DNA from: Pyropia yezoensis
Taxonomy: Eukaryota > Rhodophyta > Bangiophyceae > Bangiales > Bangiaceae
Reading direction: 5' to 3'
Length of the DNA stretch: 64,000 nt
NCBI GenBank assembly: GCA_009829735.1
Contig: CM020618.1
Location: forward strand, 150,246 to 214,245
The translations under genes and the position numbers were made by a program. The notes under the pieces were generated by a model. It did no database searches, was not told the DNA's origin, and saw only the letters and a list, made by a program, of their open reading frames with translations. Below, piece by piece: positions 1-12,179 of this stretch. How positions within the stretch are numbered: the stretch's first letter is position 1; each line of letters opens with the position of its first letter.

Positions 1-2032
1 TGAGCGAGGTATGCTCTTCCTCCCCCCCTCTTTCCTCACCCTACCTCACTATCCACATGGCGACTCCCTGTCGAACAGCTTAACAGCCATGTACGATGAT
101 GCCCAACGTCACCACTCCCACCACCCATCTCCCAGTCATACATGCACACCCGACCTGTAGCATGCCAGCCAACCTCCTCCCCACCCTCCCCCGACAGAAC
201 AACGAATAGGTCCTGCGTACTTTCACGCTCCCAACTCACGTGAGAAACACAGGCCAAGTCGACACAAGCCGTCTGCGCACAAGTGCGGCGCGAACGGGTT
301 CCTCCGCGAAAAAGAATGGTGAGGACGCGCAGTTCTGGAGATGGCGGTCCGGATGCGAGCACGGGACAGTGCGCTGCCCTGAAAGAGAGAACAGACAGGT
401 TGGGCGTCAGCGAAGTCGCACCGGTGAGGACCGCACAGTGGATGGCAAGGAGTCGCTCAGCATCAGCTAGGCACACGCGGCCGGAGGGGGACGTGGCGAC
501 AGTACAGTGGGCGCAAACGAGCCGCGCAGGACCAGCCTGTCACACCGGGCAGGAGGGGCAGGAGCGGGATGCGGGCGACTGCAGAGTTCGTGGGAGGGAG
601 CCGCGCAGGACCAGCAACCAGCAGACGGCTCCACACCGCGTCCTAAAGGCAGCGTGCAGCGCGCCCCGCTCGCAGGTCGCCCGCCCTGCAAGCCTATGGC
701 CATATTGCCCGGGCAATGTGGGAGGGGACTGCTCCTGGCTGTGAGTTTGGGCGCGCACTCCCCCGGCCCCGCCCAACCCCCCGGACAGTACCGTGGGCGC
801 GGTGACTGCGCTGGCCATGGCTGCCCTGCCGTGCGATTGCGCGCGGTCCCCGGTGCGCTTGGGCGGGCAAACGTTGGCCGCAGTGTACAATTCGGGATAC
901 CTCCGTGGTGTCCCGCGACGAGAGGGGGATGTGGACTGCACAGGTCACGCAGCGAATGGGGGGACAGACTTGAAACGGATGCTGACACACGGTTGCCCTC
1001 ACAGAAGCGCTGCCCTGCCAGTCCAGTGCCGCTGATTGGCCAGCGTTTCAGTCGGCACGTAGGTTGCGGCGGCGTGTCGTGCGTTCACAGGCACGTGACG
1101 TGTACGCACCGTTTGCTTTGCGATGATTGGCCATTGATGACGCAAGCTCTTTGAATTTCATTTTCGGTGCGCACAAAGTACCCCCATTCCGTCCAGCCCT
1201 CGCGGTCCGTGTCAACGTTGACGCGCCCTTCCCAGTCGACCGGCCGGCGTCCGCGTCCGCATGCGCGTTGCGAGAAGGCTCGTGTCTCATCGGGTCATCG
1301 TTCAAAGGACCCAAACGGGGAAGTGACGGTGTTGTCCGTGTGGTTGTCCGTGGACGGTGTGGTTGCGACTGGGCCAGGACGGGTGGTGGCGGGGGCGGTG
1401 GATGGGGCGGCCTCGGCGGGTCTGCAGCGCCAGACGTTCTTCGAGGAGGCTCCCACCTTGCTCGGCTCCCCTGCGGATAGAGGCTCTGCGATGCGGCTTG
1501 GGGGGCGCCGGTAGCGGGTCGTGGCTGAGGATCGGCGTTGGCCCCGGTGGTGCGGGGAGGCTACCGCCTCGCTCAGTCCTGTGCGGCAGCATCGTGGGCA
1601 AAGCGGGGAGGCTACCACATTGCTCGATCCTGCGGAGGCGTGGCGGAGTTTACTGTCGACGTGTGGCCTGTCATAGAAAATGAAGACCCTACCCTTAGGG
1701 AACCCCACCCTCCGTACGTCTTATACACATGTCCGTTCCCCCCCACCGCGCTTCCGTGGGCCGCACAATGCAGGAAGATATGTCAATGCGAGAGGAGCTG
1801 CACGCTTAAAAGGACGGCGAAGCCCTCCTGCTGCCCTATGCACATGCATGTCTCACAGACATCATGAGTCAACGTGTTACCATGCTAGCAAAAGCCATGC
1901 TTGAGCTTGAGCACATCAATCTTCTCTCGTGTCGTCTGCCGCGGCAGCAGCAAGCGCCAGGCGCCAGGTCCCGAATGACCGACCCCACACGGTCTGGGGC
2001 CAACCTGGAGTTCCATTCAAAAGTCTCGTCCA
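1..2032. other. No supported gene; weak degenerate repeats
   Basis: Six-frame reading gives only short, overlapping, proline/arginine-rich frames with no recognisable domain. Around 1435-1650 there are about three diverged copies of a block containing GGGGAGGCTACC followed by a GCTCG element and TCCTGCGG, a decayed short tandem repeat. I see no RNA gene and no clear transposon end. Confidence 0.5.
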
Positions 2033-3009
2033 TCACCATTTCGCGCAGCTGGTCCGCAATGACCGGCAAGGCGGCGTCATCCCGCGGCAATCGGGTACGA
2101 CACGAAGGCCTCCAGGATAGAGACGGAATCCTGCACCAAGCAAACCACGCACCTCCCTGACAGTTCCTGCTCGTGTCGTCTCGGTCGTGCCGTTCCTGTC
2201 CCCGTCCTCGTTCTCAAAGTGACGATTGGTAGCACCAATAAACATCTTCTTTTGAGTACGCGTAGTGCTTGCTTCCAACGGCGTCGTTCGCGTCGGGATT
2301 GTCGACGTCAGGGTAGCACATGACGATGTCCACATTGACGCCGTCCCTGTTGTCAACGTGGTAAAGAACGGCATTGTACAACACACGCCGAAACATCGAC
2401 CGCCCGTCCACCTGCCGGCGCATGACACACAACTGCAGGGCCTCGTCGCGCCGGCCGAGGTTGTCCTTTTTCACCGTGGTGTAGCCACGGAACACCTCAT
2501 GGATGGCTCCCTCCCTGGCGTGCATGCATCCGGTCCAAAATGTCTTGCATGACATCCCCCACTATGGCTTCCGCTTGCTGGCATACCCAAGCATTTTTGT
2601 CTGGTCCCCGGTATTCTGGCGGCACCAGAGGAGTGATGACATCTCCTCGAGACGCCGGGTCGGCCGACAAGCGCATAAAGTTCTTCTTCAGCGCATTCAG
2701 CGTTGAGGACAGGACCATGTCCCTCGAAACCGCACGGTCAATTAAGTCGCAGATGTCCATCATCGGCGTCGACGCAATGTCCATCGCCACGTCGCGGCGT
2801 GCACGTGATGGAGAGCGTTTGGTGGGTGCAGACGACATGCGCAGAGGTGGGGTAATGAGAGCGCAGACAACAGCGCGTGAAGCAGCCAGCAAGTCAGCGC
2901 AGCTGTTCAGATTGAGGGTGTGTGGGCGACTGAGGTCAGAACGCGAGTCGACGCATGGGGTGGGCCGCCTTTTGTACGAGACACAGGTCTGTGCAAGCCG
3001 CATGTCCAA
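2033..3009 (-). CDS. Unrecognised ORF, split by a small frameshift
   Basis: The frame ending at 2497 (start 3009) and the frame 2214-2555 join into one plausible protein if one small shift near 2520 is allowed; a repeated GCATGCAC at the junction may be the cause. The second part is rich in aromatic and acidic residues (motifs such as YTTVKKDNLGRRDEAL and YNAVLYHVDNRDG) and looks coding rather than random. I do not recognise the family. It lies among transposon fragments and may be an accessory protein of a large DNA transposon or a degraded host gene. The start at 3009 and the 3' limit are uncertain. Confidence 0.35.
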
Positions 3010-4500
3010 GAAACTCTCTTCATAGGGCGACCCCTCTCGGAGAGGACAGTAAGCGCCCCCCCCTCCCCTCGCACCCTACGACGCACATGGTGCTCCCCGG
3101 CCAACGTCCGCCAACCTTTGACACTCGCGTTCTCGTACGCAAAGAGCACTCGAAAGAACAGACATATCCAGTCACAGGAGATTCATCGCACGGCCTCAGG
3201 CAGACGGCGGTCCCCAAGAACAGGTCGCCGTGCAAGGGACACCACAGAGCCAAAACCACATTTCGAAGGGAAGACACCTGCCAAGCCGCCTGAGAGACTC
3301 TTCGCCAGGGTGTCGCGGAACAGGGGAGGCCATCGCTTCATTCAGCGCTGGCCTCTTGCGCTGTCTCGGACAGGTAGCCGCTCGATCATCACGTTCTAAC
3401 GCGACTGGCAAGCGGGGCGAGCGGCTGTATCACGTCAGGGCCGCTCATTGCCTGTTATGATTATGGGGCAGTTAGACTCCGCGTCAATTCCTTTTTCGGC
3501 TGTCTCGTGGCGCTCCCTGACACCGGACGCGTGACCGCTGCCATCCAAGAACACGCCATCCCCATGTAGTCCGTGGAGGCAGCTGGCCGCTCCCTCTGAT
3601 ACCAACGGCCATCGGGAACATGGGCCCTTGCTGGGCCGCGCTGTTCTGTCTTGTCGCCGGTGGCTGGACACGAGAGCGGTGCGCCGTCTCTGTCCGCCAA
3701 GGATACTGGAGTCAGCCTGCCGCCCGAGAGCTGCACGCTGCTGAGGCGCCATCATGATGGTCACCCCCTCAAGCAACGGCCCTCTCTCTCACGGACCTCA
3801 CTCGAGCGCCTTCCGCACATGTGTGGCGCGCGAGATCGCCGTTTCGCCTCTGTCAGTGCCGTCGGGGAAGGGGGGGTTGAAGGGCCACGGCGGTGGCGTT
3901 GGCGGAGACTGTGAGATTCTAGAAGTCCCGACGCAAGCCCTCCCTCATCGTTGGTCTGTTGCCTGTGACAATGCCTCGCACTAATCTCGTCCTCTCTTGG
4001 GGGTGGATCGAGCAGGCGGGCGGGCGCTTCTGCGTACGGCGTCGCGGATCCGTGCCAGTCACGGGAGCTGCCATTACGCCGCTCGGTCGGTGGTGCAAGC
4101 CCTGGGAGATACAGCTCTTGGTGGCACGCTTCATTTTCACGTGCGGCGCTCATCCGCCCATCTGGCACCAAGGAGCCACCACCCCCCTTAATATTGAGTG
4201 CGGCCGCGGGAGGGCAGGTGTGCGCTGGCGCGCTGACCCCCAGACGGCAAGACCCCGTCGACGCCCGCTCACCTCCTATACACCTGGCCATCTCGGCCTC
4301 CCTTCCCTTTACGCGTGGTATTGTGGCCGTGACGCTGCGTGGCTCCGTTGTTGTGGCGGTGACTCTGAGTGGCTCTTGTACTGCGGTGGTGGATCTGTGT
4401 TGGCCCGTTGCTTCGACGCTGCAGCTGACTGTGTCCAATTCAGGCGGGCGCCCGGGCGGGCCAGCGTTCGCCACAACCTCCAAAGGCGACCGACGAGGAC
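3010..4500. other. No supported gene
   Basis: All frames are short or low-complexity. The longest minus frame (3761-4483) is Arg/Pro/Ser-rich with no motif and looks like a composition artefact. Confidence 0.4.
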
Positions 4501-4705
4501 GTGATCATGTCGGTGACGACGGACGAGGACGCGACGGTGTCGTCAGCGGAGGACGCGGTCGGCGGCGCGGACCAGGTAGGCGTTGGAATCCGGCAACTCG
4601 GCATGCGCAATGACTCTGGCCGCAGCGTGTTAAATCTTTGGGCTCGACTTCTCCCCCGGGCATGTTCGACGGTCATCGGAGCGCAATGGTAGCCCCTGAC
4701 GACCT

Positions 4706-5976
4706 TTGTTCCATGGCATCACGAAGCGGCTGGTCACCGGAGCGCTTCGCTGGCTGGATGTGTCGCAGAGGAGGCGGGTCGGCGTCTCACTACGTGAGGC
4801 GCTGGCAAGGAGCCACTATCCAACGACGACAGTGTACAACGCTAAGCTAGACAAGGTGTCAAGTGTCGGCATCTCGGAATGGGCTGCCACGCTGACCGTT
4901 TTCGCAACTGTCCTGCGTCGGACGCTGCACAGTGCCATGCGGAGTGCGACCGCCGCCGTGACGCCGCTGCTGACCGCCATGGAGGTTATTGACTGCTTTT
5001 CCGACATGGTTTGCGCCGCATACTTTTTCCCGCGGCTGGATATGGACGGCGAGACAGCGTGCCGGGCGCGTTTGTCAACGGCAGACCTGCAGTCGAAAGC
5101 GGAGGAGTTCTTCTCGCTCGTTCACGCGGCTTGCTTGCGCGAGGACGCGGCCGTGAAGGCGTTTGGCATGATGTTGGACACGCCTAACCTCCACCGCCTT
5201 CGCGAGCTTGTTGACCATGTTATCCCCGCGCTGTTGCACATCCGTCATGCACAGGAGCTGCTCTTTGAAAACGCGCATCAACCTTTAAAACGTGCTGTTC
5301 TCTCTGGGAATGGTCGTGCCGACGCTCGGCGGGCCATGGCGCGATATGTTCATGACGAGCTGGCTGCCAGGCTCAGGCTGGACTTCACGTTCTTCGAAGT
5401 CCCTCCTGCGTGAATTGGGCATGCTGGCGTGTCCTCCTGTCTGTCCCACGCAAGACCGCTGTGGAGCAAGGCCGGCGCCGTCTGGCGGTGCACGACTGGA
5501 GCTCTCCCTCAAGCCAGTCTACATCCAAGTGTCGTGCGCATTGGCCAGGCCCGCTCCGATCCTGCGTCTCGCATCCGCTGGCGCTGTCGAGCGTCTCGCA
5601 GCAGCACGGAGCGTATGCACGTGAATGATGCCGTATCCGTCCGCGTCGTGGAGACATCTAGCACCATTACTGTACAGGAAGCGCGCGCTATCGGTAACGG
5701 GATGATGGCGTACTCCAGGTGATAGCGTTTTTTACGACGCGTGCTGGCACCCCCTCTGCGGTCGTGCACCCATTCATTCCAATCGGAGGCCGGCGCCACC
5801 GAGTTGCTACGGATACCTTCTTGTATCTAGCGCTCTCTCCTGGTGTGCGGCGCGCGCTGGTACTCCATGATTGCCAGCTCTCGTGTCAGATACTAGCGAC
5901 GGAGGTGTCTCATACTTCAACGAACGTGTGGTTCTTGTTTGGGCGCCGCCATGGCTACCCTGCTCGCAGCGGTTGA
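4706..5976 (+). pseudogene. Transposase-like C-terminal fragment (CACTA/KDZ-like)
   Basis: The open frame 4706-5413 ends in a helical segment with the motif LLFENAHQPLKRAV, resembling the phenylalanine/histidine-rich block near the DUF4218-type region of CACTA/Tnp2-like transposases. The same frame is read through a TGA at 5411-5413 as far as about 5722. A single missing G near 5720 then joins it to a frame ending LSPGVRRALVLHDCQLSC, which resembles the tail seen after the catalytic region in such transposases. I infer a decayed or error-split transposase C-terminus. A short acidic frame at 4501-4600 followed by GTAGGC could be an upstream exon. The family assignment rests on motif likeness only. 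Confidence 0.35.
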
Positions 5977-6079
5977 GGCAGTATAACAAAATGGCTCGCG
6001 GCTTTTGTCAGGCTGGCAGGGGAAAGACATCGTGGCGCTTCTCCTGCGCGGTGCTTCTCACACTAGAACGACTGTTGTT

Positions 6080-7092
6080 TTACATGACCTTCGATACCAA
6101 CGCATGTACGTCCAGCGGTAGAACCTCCATGGTGCAGCACGGAATGCTTACGGTGACCGACCCGCACGCCGCCCCACCCTCCCACGTGTCCATCGACGAG
6201 CTCACAATCGTTTCACGCCATGAGATGAAACAAGGGCACAATACAGGTATAGCAGGCACCTCTTCGCGTGTCACCATGCTCTCGACCAAGTCGTGCACGT
6301 ATGCCCTCCGCCGGACATGATACGAACTCACGGGACGCAACCATCGCGCCCCCACTGTCCAGCACGCGGCTCACAATATAAAACTTCCGACCGTTCCTCG
6401 CTCGTCACACGCTCTAGCAACGTCCGTGCAGGAGCTGACCCATCGGCTCGCTTGAACTGCCTGCGCATGTTCTCCATCACAACGGGCACCTCCAAGGCCC
6501 TCAGTAGAGCCGATGCGCTCGAGAAATGGAGAGTCCAAACAGGACGAGTCGGCCGCCTGCCTGCTGTCCTTGCGGTGTACGCCAGGGAGAGCATCGCCCT
6601 GAGCTCGTCTATGCCGCTTCTGGGGAACAGCACGTCGAGGACGATAGCCGTTTGTTCTTGCCGTGCCCTTCCAGCGAGGGGTCGATTGCCAGGAGGGGCG
6701 CGCGCCGGGCATAGCTTCAGGCGATCCAACAGGCGGTTGGCCAACACTTTCTGGAGCGCCCGTCCTAAGACAAACTCCTCCTGCCGTGCCACTGCTCGAA
6801 GGACGTCCAGGCCGTGCAGGGCTTGCCGAGAGCCGCGGAACTCCTCGCGGACAACAGACAGATTGTCTGACAGCTGGGCCTCGCGCAACGCCAGTTCTTG
6901 AACTTGGCGCCGAAGGCGCTCAAAATCAGCCACTCTCACGGACGTGCGAGCTGCCACTGATGGCCGCGCCCCTTCATCAGCGGGTACGAGTGTCACGGCC
7001 GCATGGACCGCGGCAGGCGTTGGTGCTACACGTCCCCCTTCCTCCGCATGCTCCGGTTGCGGCGCGGCTGAGCCAACGTCGGCTGCCGACAT
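6080..7092 (-). CDS. Unrecognised coiled-coil ORF
   Basis: The ATG at 7092 opens a 254-residue frame with a helical, charged, coiled-coil-like segment around residues 50-110 (for example FERLRRQVQELALREAQLS). Near 6350 a one-base shift moves it to the frame 6080-6355, which continues with plausible coding sequence and ends in LPLDVHALVSKVM. No family recognised. It lies between transposon-like fragments, so it may be a transposon accessory gene or a host gene. Confidence 0.4.
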
Positions 7093-8918
7093 TGTGACAG
7101 CTTTACAACGCCGGAGCCAGAGAAGACCGCAGGCAGCCGAGAAGGGGACAGAAGGATGTCAAACGAGGCGACCACCACATGCCAGCTTCAGTCTGCCTCA
7201 CGAAAGCCACCAAGAACCGGGAACGCCGGCACTCGCGGCACTTGTGCCACCCAGACAGCCCCAAAAACCACGCCCACAGAACGACAAGTAGCGGCTGTGA
7301 CGGCGATACAGGTAGAGTACCAGGAGCTGCGTCTGTGCCGGCTTTACAGGTAGAGAATGCACATCAGAAGGCAATGGCTAAGGAAGCAAGGCCAGGCACC
7401 GGGTCACCTGCGAAGGTAGGGGGGAGGCGACAGTCCCGGACAGCGGGGGGCAGCACCACGCGTAGATGTCGGCGACAGGAAGAACGGACGCGGCGATAGC
7501 GGATACAGTGTGTGCCTTTACGATTGAACTGACGGCGCCGGCAGAGGCGCTCGTGTGAGAACGCAGATCCAGAGGAATCGTCGCATTGCCCGTAGCCACC
7601 GGTCTCCGATCAGGGATTCCTCACGCGACTGCTGCTGGACCCGCCTGTCCTGTCCCGTGCTCGCTTCCGCGTACACGTGTACTGGCGTGTCTTCCGGTCG
7701 CCTTGTCATGCCTTCCACGCATGTCAGCCAATGGGAAGGCCACAATCCCCGTTTTCATCCCTCGGCGGCGCCCAGCGGCGACTGTCGCTCATGACCCACC
7801 TTCATGAGCTAGTCTCGAACCACTAGTCCTCTCGGAGGCGCTTAGTTGGGCCCCACGTGCACCCCCTCGGACCGCGTCCGGTGGGGGGCATCACGGTGGT
7901 ACACCTGCGGGTATGTAACAACCCCCCCCCCCGTGGACCCAACTTTCGCTGGTCTGCTCCTTTGGCGGCGCCTGTGTGCACCTCGTGTGCAGTTCCCACG
8001 CTGGTTCGCGCTCCCTGTCTCTCGCGTGTGCACGGGAGAACATGTATGTTTGTCCCCGGTCGACCATGCCCGGTGGCTGTCTTTGCTGTTGTACACCCAT
8101 GTGCCTGCGGATGTTCTACGCCATCGACGCCCAATACGACTGGGCCTCGGACCATCTTTCTGTGGGCCAGGTGGTCGATCCTGGGTGTGGTCGCTCGGGT
8201 ACGACTCCTTAACACTGTCGTCCGCAGCTCCAGGCGACAGGCGCCGCTGGTGTCGCGATGGTCGGCCTCCCGTTCCGTGCTGATACAAATGTCTCACGAG
8301 AGGAACCGCCGGCGAACGGCGCTACGCCAAGAGATGACCCTGTCGGGTGGCATCCTGTCAGCGTGGCCCGTGGTCTACTCCCGCACCGCTCGGTGGCCAT
8401 GACAGCGATGGCGGGTGTGCGGCCGCGTCCGCTCACGCCTGACCACGTCTTCTGCCCGCGACTGTCTTGGTGGACCGCGCTTAGAGGTTGCCGAGAAAGG
8501 TCACCCTTAGCTGCTTGAGGGGCCCCGGCCCCGCCTGGGTAACCCTCCGCCACTCGATGCCTCGGTGGTACCCGGTTGCGTATTCGGTGGGCTTCCCCGC
8601 TTTGGCTGACGGTCGATAGTGTCGGTCGCTCGTCGCCCCCTTCTCGTTGCCGTGAGACCCATCCGCTGTCCGCCCTACGCGGTAACCGAGTGCAGTGCCT
8701 GTCGTACATCTCGCTCCTCGCGGATTGCGACAGCGGCTCCTCTTTTTCTCCCGCCGCCGCGGGCATAAGGGCATCTCCTGCCAGTTGTCCAACTATTTAC
8801 GTGCTGCGAGTTGTGTCACTGCCCATCGGCGGCTGTGAGCGCCCAAGTGCATAACCGCCGCTGTGTCAAGTGTCTGTCATTAACATTGCATACACCTGTA
8901 CAACATCAACCCCAAGGA
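7093..8918. other. No supported gene; 5' flank of the 8919 ORF
   Basis: Only short, mutually overlapping frames. The region lies between the divergently oriented ORFs starting at 7092 (minus) and 8919 (plus) and may hold promoters for both, but I see no motif I can name. Confidence 0.35.
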
Positions 8919-10487
8919 ATGCCTCGCAAGCGTGCCCGTCCAGCTGACCCTCACGACTCTTCGAACGATGACGGGCGCAGTCCGGGCAGAGCAGATGCCC
9001 GTCGGCAAGTCGGTCGCCGCACAGCTCGACCTGTACCCGCTGACACGCGTGCTTCTGGTGCACCATACGAGGAATACCTTGCACGACCTCCATCTGCGGG
9101 CTCCCCGTCAACTGCCGCAGCAAACGCCACCCCTCTTGCCGGTGGTACATCTACGGCCGCCGACCCTGGTACAATCTTTGCTGGCGCCCCGCTGCCCCCG
9201 GCGGCTGCCGGCACACACTCTTCGTTTCACGATGAGCTGGCGCTGGACAGCACGCGCGCTGCTGGTGCACGGCCTGTCACGATGGACAACCTTCTGGGGG
9301 TGGAGACAAGGCTGTCGGCGTTGATTCACTCGAGATTTGACGCGTTGGTCGACTCCTCAGGTGCTCTGAACGTGATGGTGGGCGCCAAGGTCAAAGAGGA
9401 GCTCGAGCTGCATACAGAGCGCCAGCCAAGTGCCGACTCGCTTGCTGACAGCACCGCGAAGAAAGTGTGCGCCGCTGTCAGGCACACCATTGCGACGACG
9501 CCGCAGTTTCGAAGTGCTGACCAGATGAGCAAGGACGAGCTGGTGGTTGCAGCGAGGCGCGCCGCCGGGGGACCCAAGAAGCTGCGGGAGCTCTTCCCAG
9601 AGATTTTAGTGAAGCGCATACTCGCGCTTGTGGAAGGCGCCTCAGACGAGGAGATACTGGACGTCCTCACCATCTCATTCCCAAGCTCGAACAAGAAGGC
9701 AAAGACGTTCTCTAACACGGAGCTTGAGAAGATGGTGCGCGGTGTTGTTCACCAGCTGTACTCCCTCAACAAGATAACGCCCAAGGAGCAGCGACCTCCC
9801 CTGATGCAAGCCAAGACTTTTCTTAACGTGAAGAACTTTGACGCCCTGGACGAGGCGTTCTTGGGGAATACGCGCACCTCCGTTCACGACGGGCGGTCCG
9901 AGGCACGGAGGGTCTTCTATCGCATGATTGCGTTCTTCTTTATTGTCCTCGGGTCGCGGATTGAGCTCGTGAGCAGTACTGCGGCTGCCCCACTACTCGG
10001 CGCTGGGGCGGGATCATCCTACTTTGCGGTCGAGCAGACTCTCAGGGTGTCGGAGACGGGGGAGGTGCCCGCCGGCGGCGGCGACTCTTTCGTGCGCCAG
10101 GTGACCCGCCGCGTGTGCTTGTACGCTGTAGCTGGGATTTTCCTGCAGGCCATCGTGATGATGCCCTACACATTTGAAGCGGCGGTCATCGACGCAGTTG
10201 CAAAGAACATGCGGCGCATTGTGGCTGCGCCTGATCGGTCCTGGTGCAAAACCAAGGGAAAGGACGCGGAGTGGCTGGTGGGACCGGGTGACTGGGCGTT
10301 ACTTCTGCCAATTCCCGATGGATGGGCGCTCCTGGACAAGGCCGTCCAGAAGATGACGGCGTCGGACCAACTGGTGGCTTCTGCGGGACCTGCAGGGGGT
10401 GCGGCGGGTGCTGAGGACGTTACTGTGCGCGTAGAGGATGCAGACTCGACCGCCGAGCCCGAGGACCTTCCAGACTACCTCCGGTAG
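8919..10487 (+). CDS. Unrecognised 522-residue protein
   Basis: An uninterrupted ORF, one of the few long clean frames outside the LTR elements. I chose the ATG at 8919 because it follows an A/C-rich leader and starts a basic stretch (MPRKRARPADP). Residues 1-130 are Pro/Ala/Ser-rich and probably disordered. From about 150 the protein is helical with mixed charge (for example LPEI-like and KRILALVEGASDEEIL). Residues 330-440 include hydrophobic stretches (YRMIAFFFIVLGSRIEL, LYAVAGIFLQAIVMM). The C-terminus is acidic. I recognise no family. It may be the second protein of the CACTA/KDZ-like transposon whose fragments flank it, or a host gene. Confidence 0.5.
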   Translation: MPRKRARPADPHDSSNDDGRSPGRADARRQVGRRTARPVPADTRASGAPYEEYLARPPSAGSPSTAAANATPLAGGTSTAADPGTIFAGAPLPPAAAGTHSSFHDELALDSTRAAGARPVTMDNLLGVETRLSALIHSRFDALVDSSGALNVMVGAKVKEELELHTERQPSADSLADSTAKKVCAAVRHTIATTPQFRSADQMSKDELVVAARRAAGGPKKLRELFPEILVKRILALVEGASDEEILDVLTISFPSSNKKAKTFSNTELEKMVRGVVHQLYSLNKITPKEQRPPLMQAKTFLNVKNFDALDEAFLGNTRTSVHDGRSEARRVFYRMIAFFFIVLGSRIELVSSTAAAPLLGAGAGSSYFAVEQTLRVSETGEVPAGGGDSFVRQVTRRVCLYAVAGIFLQAIVMMPYTFEAAVIDAVAKNMRRIVAAPDRSWCKTKGKDAEWLVGPGDWALLLPIPDGWALLDKAVQKMTASDQLVASAGPAGGAAGAEDVTVRVEDADSTAEPEDLPDYLR

Positions 10488-10761
10488 CTCTTGAGAGGTA
10501 CAGGCGTATCACGCCGCATCTAGAATCTCTAAGAACGGGTACGGCGAGCGGTGGTCCGAAAAGAGTTGCGCACGGGAGGGCGAGGCGCAAGATGGGTTCA
10601 AGTGGCGCTGGGTCATGTCGGGGTGGGCGGGTTTATGGTGAGTGCAATGCTGGCAACTGTTGGTGTGACCATTGCTCCACGCCGTCGACAATGGCCGTGT
10701 GAGAGCAAAGCCGGAAGCGATGTAAATATACGGCACCATGCTGTAACATTTTCGTCCTGAC
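10488..10761. other. Intergenic, nothing recognised
   Basis: This short stretch lies between two convergent ORFs. I see no gene or clear repeat in it. Confidence 0.5.
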
Positions 10762-12179
10762 CTACTTCAGCGCCTGTTGCACAGCTCGGCAGATGCTACG
10801 AGTACGCGCCGTGGTCCGCGCCATTTCCACGTCCGAGCTGCTGCCATGCAGACCAAACCGACTGCCGGGTACACCCGGTACGCGGTATGAGCACAGCGGG
10901 CAAGGTGCTTTGGCCCCATATCCCATGAGCATACTTGTCTTCACCACTTGAAGGTAGTCGCCGACAAACATTGCACGTCAGCCATCACACGCACGGCGGA
11001 CCCGTCTCGTCTGTGACAGAGCCACCCGCTGGTGGCGCCCTCCACAAGATCAGGTGTTATGGCTCGGAGCACTTCGTCCGAGTTGACACCCGAGGGCGTC
11101 ACGGAGATGGTCCTGCTGCCGTGGCTGTTGTGCCGGTGTTGGTAGAGGAGCGAAGGTAGCTCATGTAGACGCCGCCCAACGACTGCTTCTTGCCGCGCCG
11201 CGTCTCAAAGTCGTCCGAGTTGATGCACAGCGACACTGTCAATACATGGACACCTTCTTGTAATCGCTCACTTTGCGCCGCACCGGTGCATCTTCAACCG
11301 TCGCCGTTGACGTGCCGCCACGACCCTCATCACCAGTGCGGAGATGATGGAGGCTTAAGATCTCAATCAGCTCGTCGCCCTCACAGTCTGAAAGCCACAA
11401 CATTGATGGCAGCTGCGACGCCAACCAGTGCCTTGCAATGATGCACCTCGACACACCGCTGAGGGAGTCACAGGCGACGACAAAGTCCCCAGCGTGCTCA
11501 GATTGGCCGGGCGAGAGACCCGACTCGTGCGAAAGGAAGTATGCGTCCGACACCTTAACCCGGCGAGAAGCATGAGGGGAAGCAAGCTTAATGACAAGCA
11601 AATCGTTGATGGACACGTCAGTACCATCGAGGGTAAAGTGCTGGATGGTCTCACCCGCCAGCAGTACCGTGGGGCGGATGTTAAACAGAGGGGAGTCGAT
11701 GAACTCGGGTTCCAAGGCACGCTCCTCGTCCGTCCGCAGCTCTGCCGCCAAGAAGTTCTCAAACGTCGCCGAGAATGCGACGTCGCGTCGCACGTGTGAG
11801 CTAGGAAGGATGCAATCGACGGACACCTTCTCAGCGCTCCCAGGCGATACGAAAGAGAATGACTGCGTCGGCAGCATCCACGAAGATACCTGCGCAGTGA
11901 GCGTTGCTCTGACGTAGCTCAATGAAGGCAGAGGAACAGGAGAGGATATGTTGAAGCCCTCGCGTACGACGAGGTACTGGTCCTCCCGCAAGCCGCGCGG
12001 CCACGAAGAAGAAGGAGCGCGTACAGGTCCTCCACGCTGCGGAAAATGGAAGTGCAAGGGTGTAGGAACGGCCGGCTGCCACCGGACGACTCGCTTCCAG
12101 ACCCAGATACACTCGCGAAGGATGGAGGGGGTGCGTCGTCGTCGTCTGCCTCATTGCCCAATTCGTCTTCAGGAAGCAC
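10762..12179 (-). pseudogene. CACTA/KDZ-like transposase fragment
   Basis: On the minus strand the frame from 12179 begins with an acidic linker (residues such as ELGNEADDDD) and then IFRSVEDLYALLLLRG, resembling the Phe/Leu block before the catalytic domain of CACTA/Tnp2-like transposases. The 12057-11239 frame follows. The 10971-10762 frame then contains FVGDYLQVVK and AKAPCPLC, the GD-x-x and Cys-x-x-Cys pattern of the catalytic region in this group. The upstream frame near 11000 ends in an acidic VRVMADVQ segment that joins it after a one-base shift. Parts of the catalytic core between 11050 and 11239 are not readable in one frame. I infer a broken transposase; superfamily uncertain. Confidence 0.42.
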
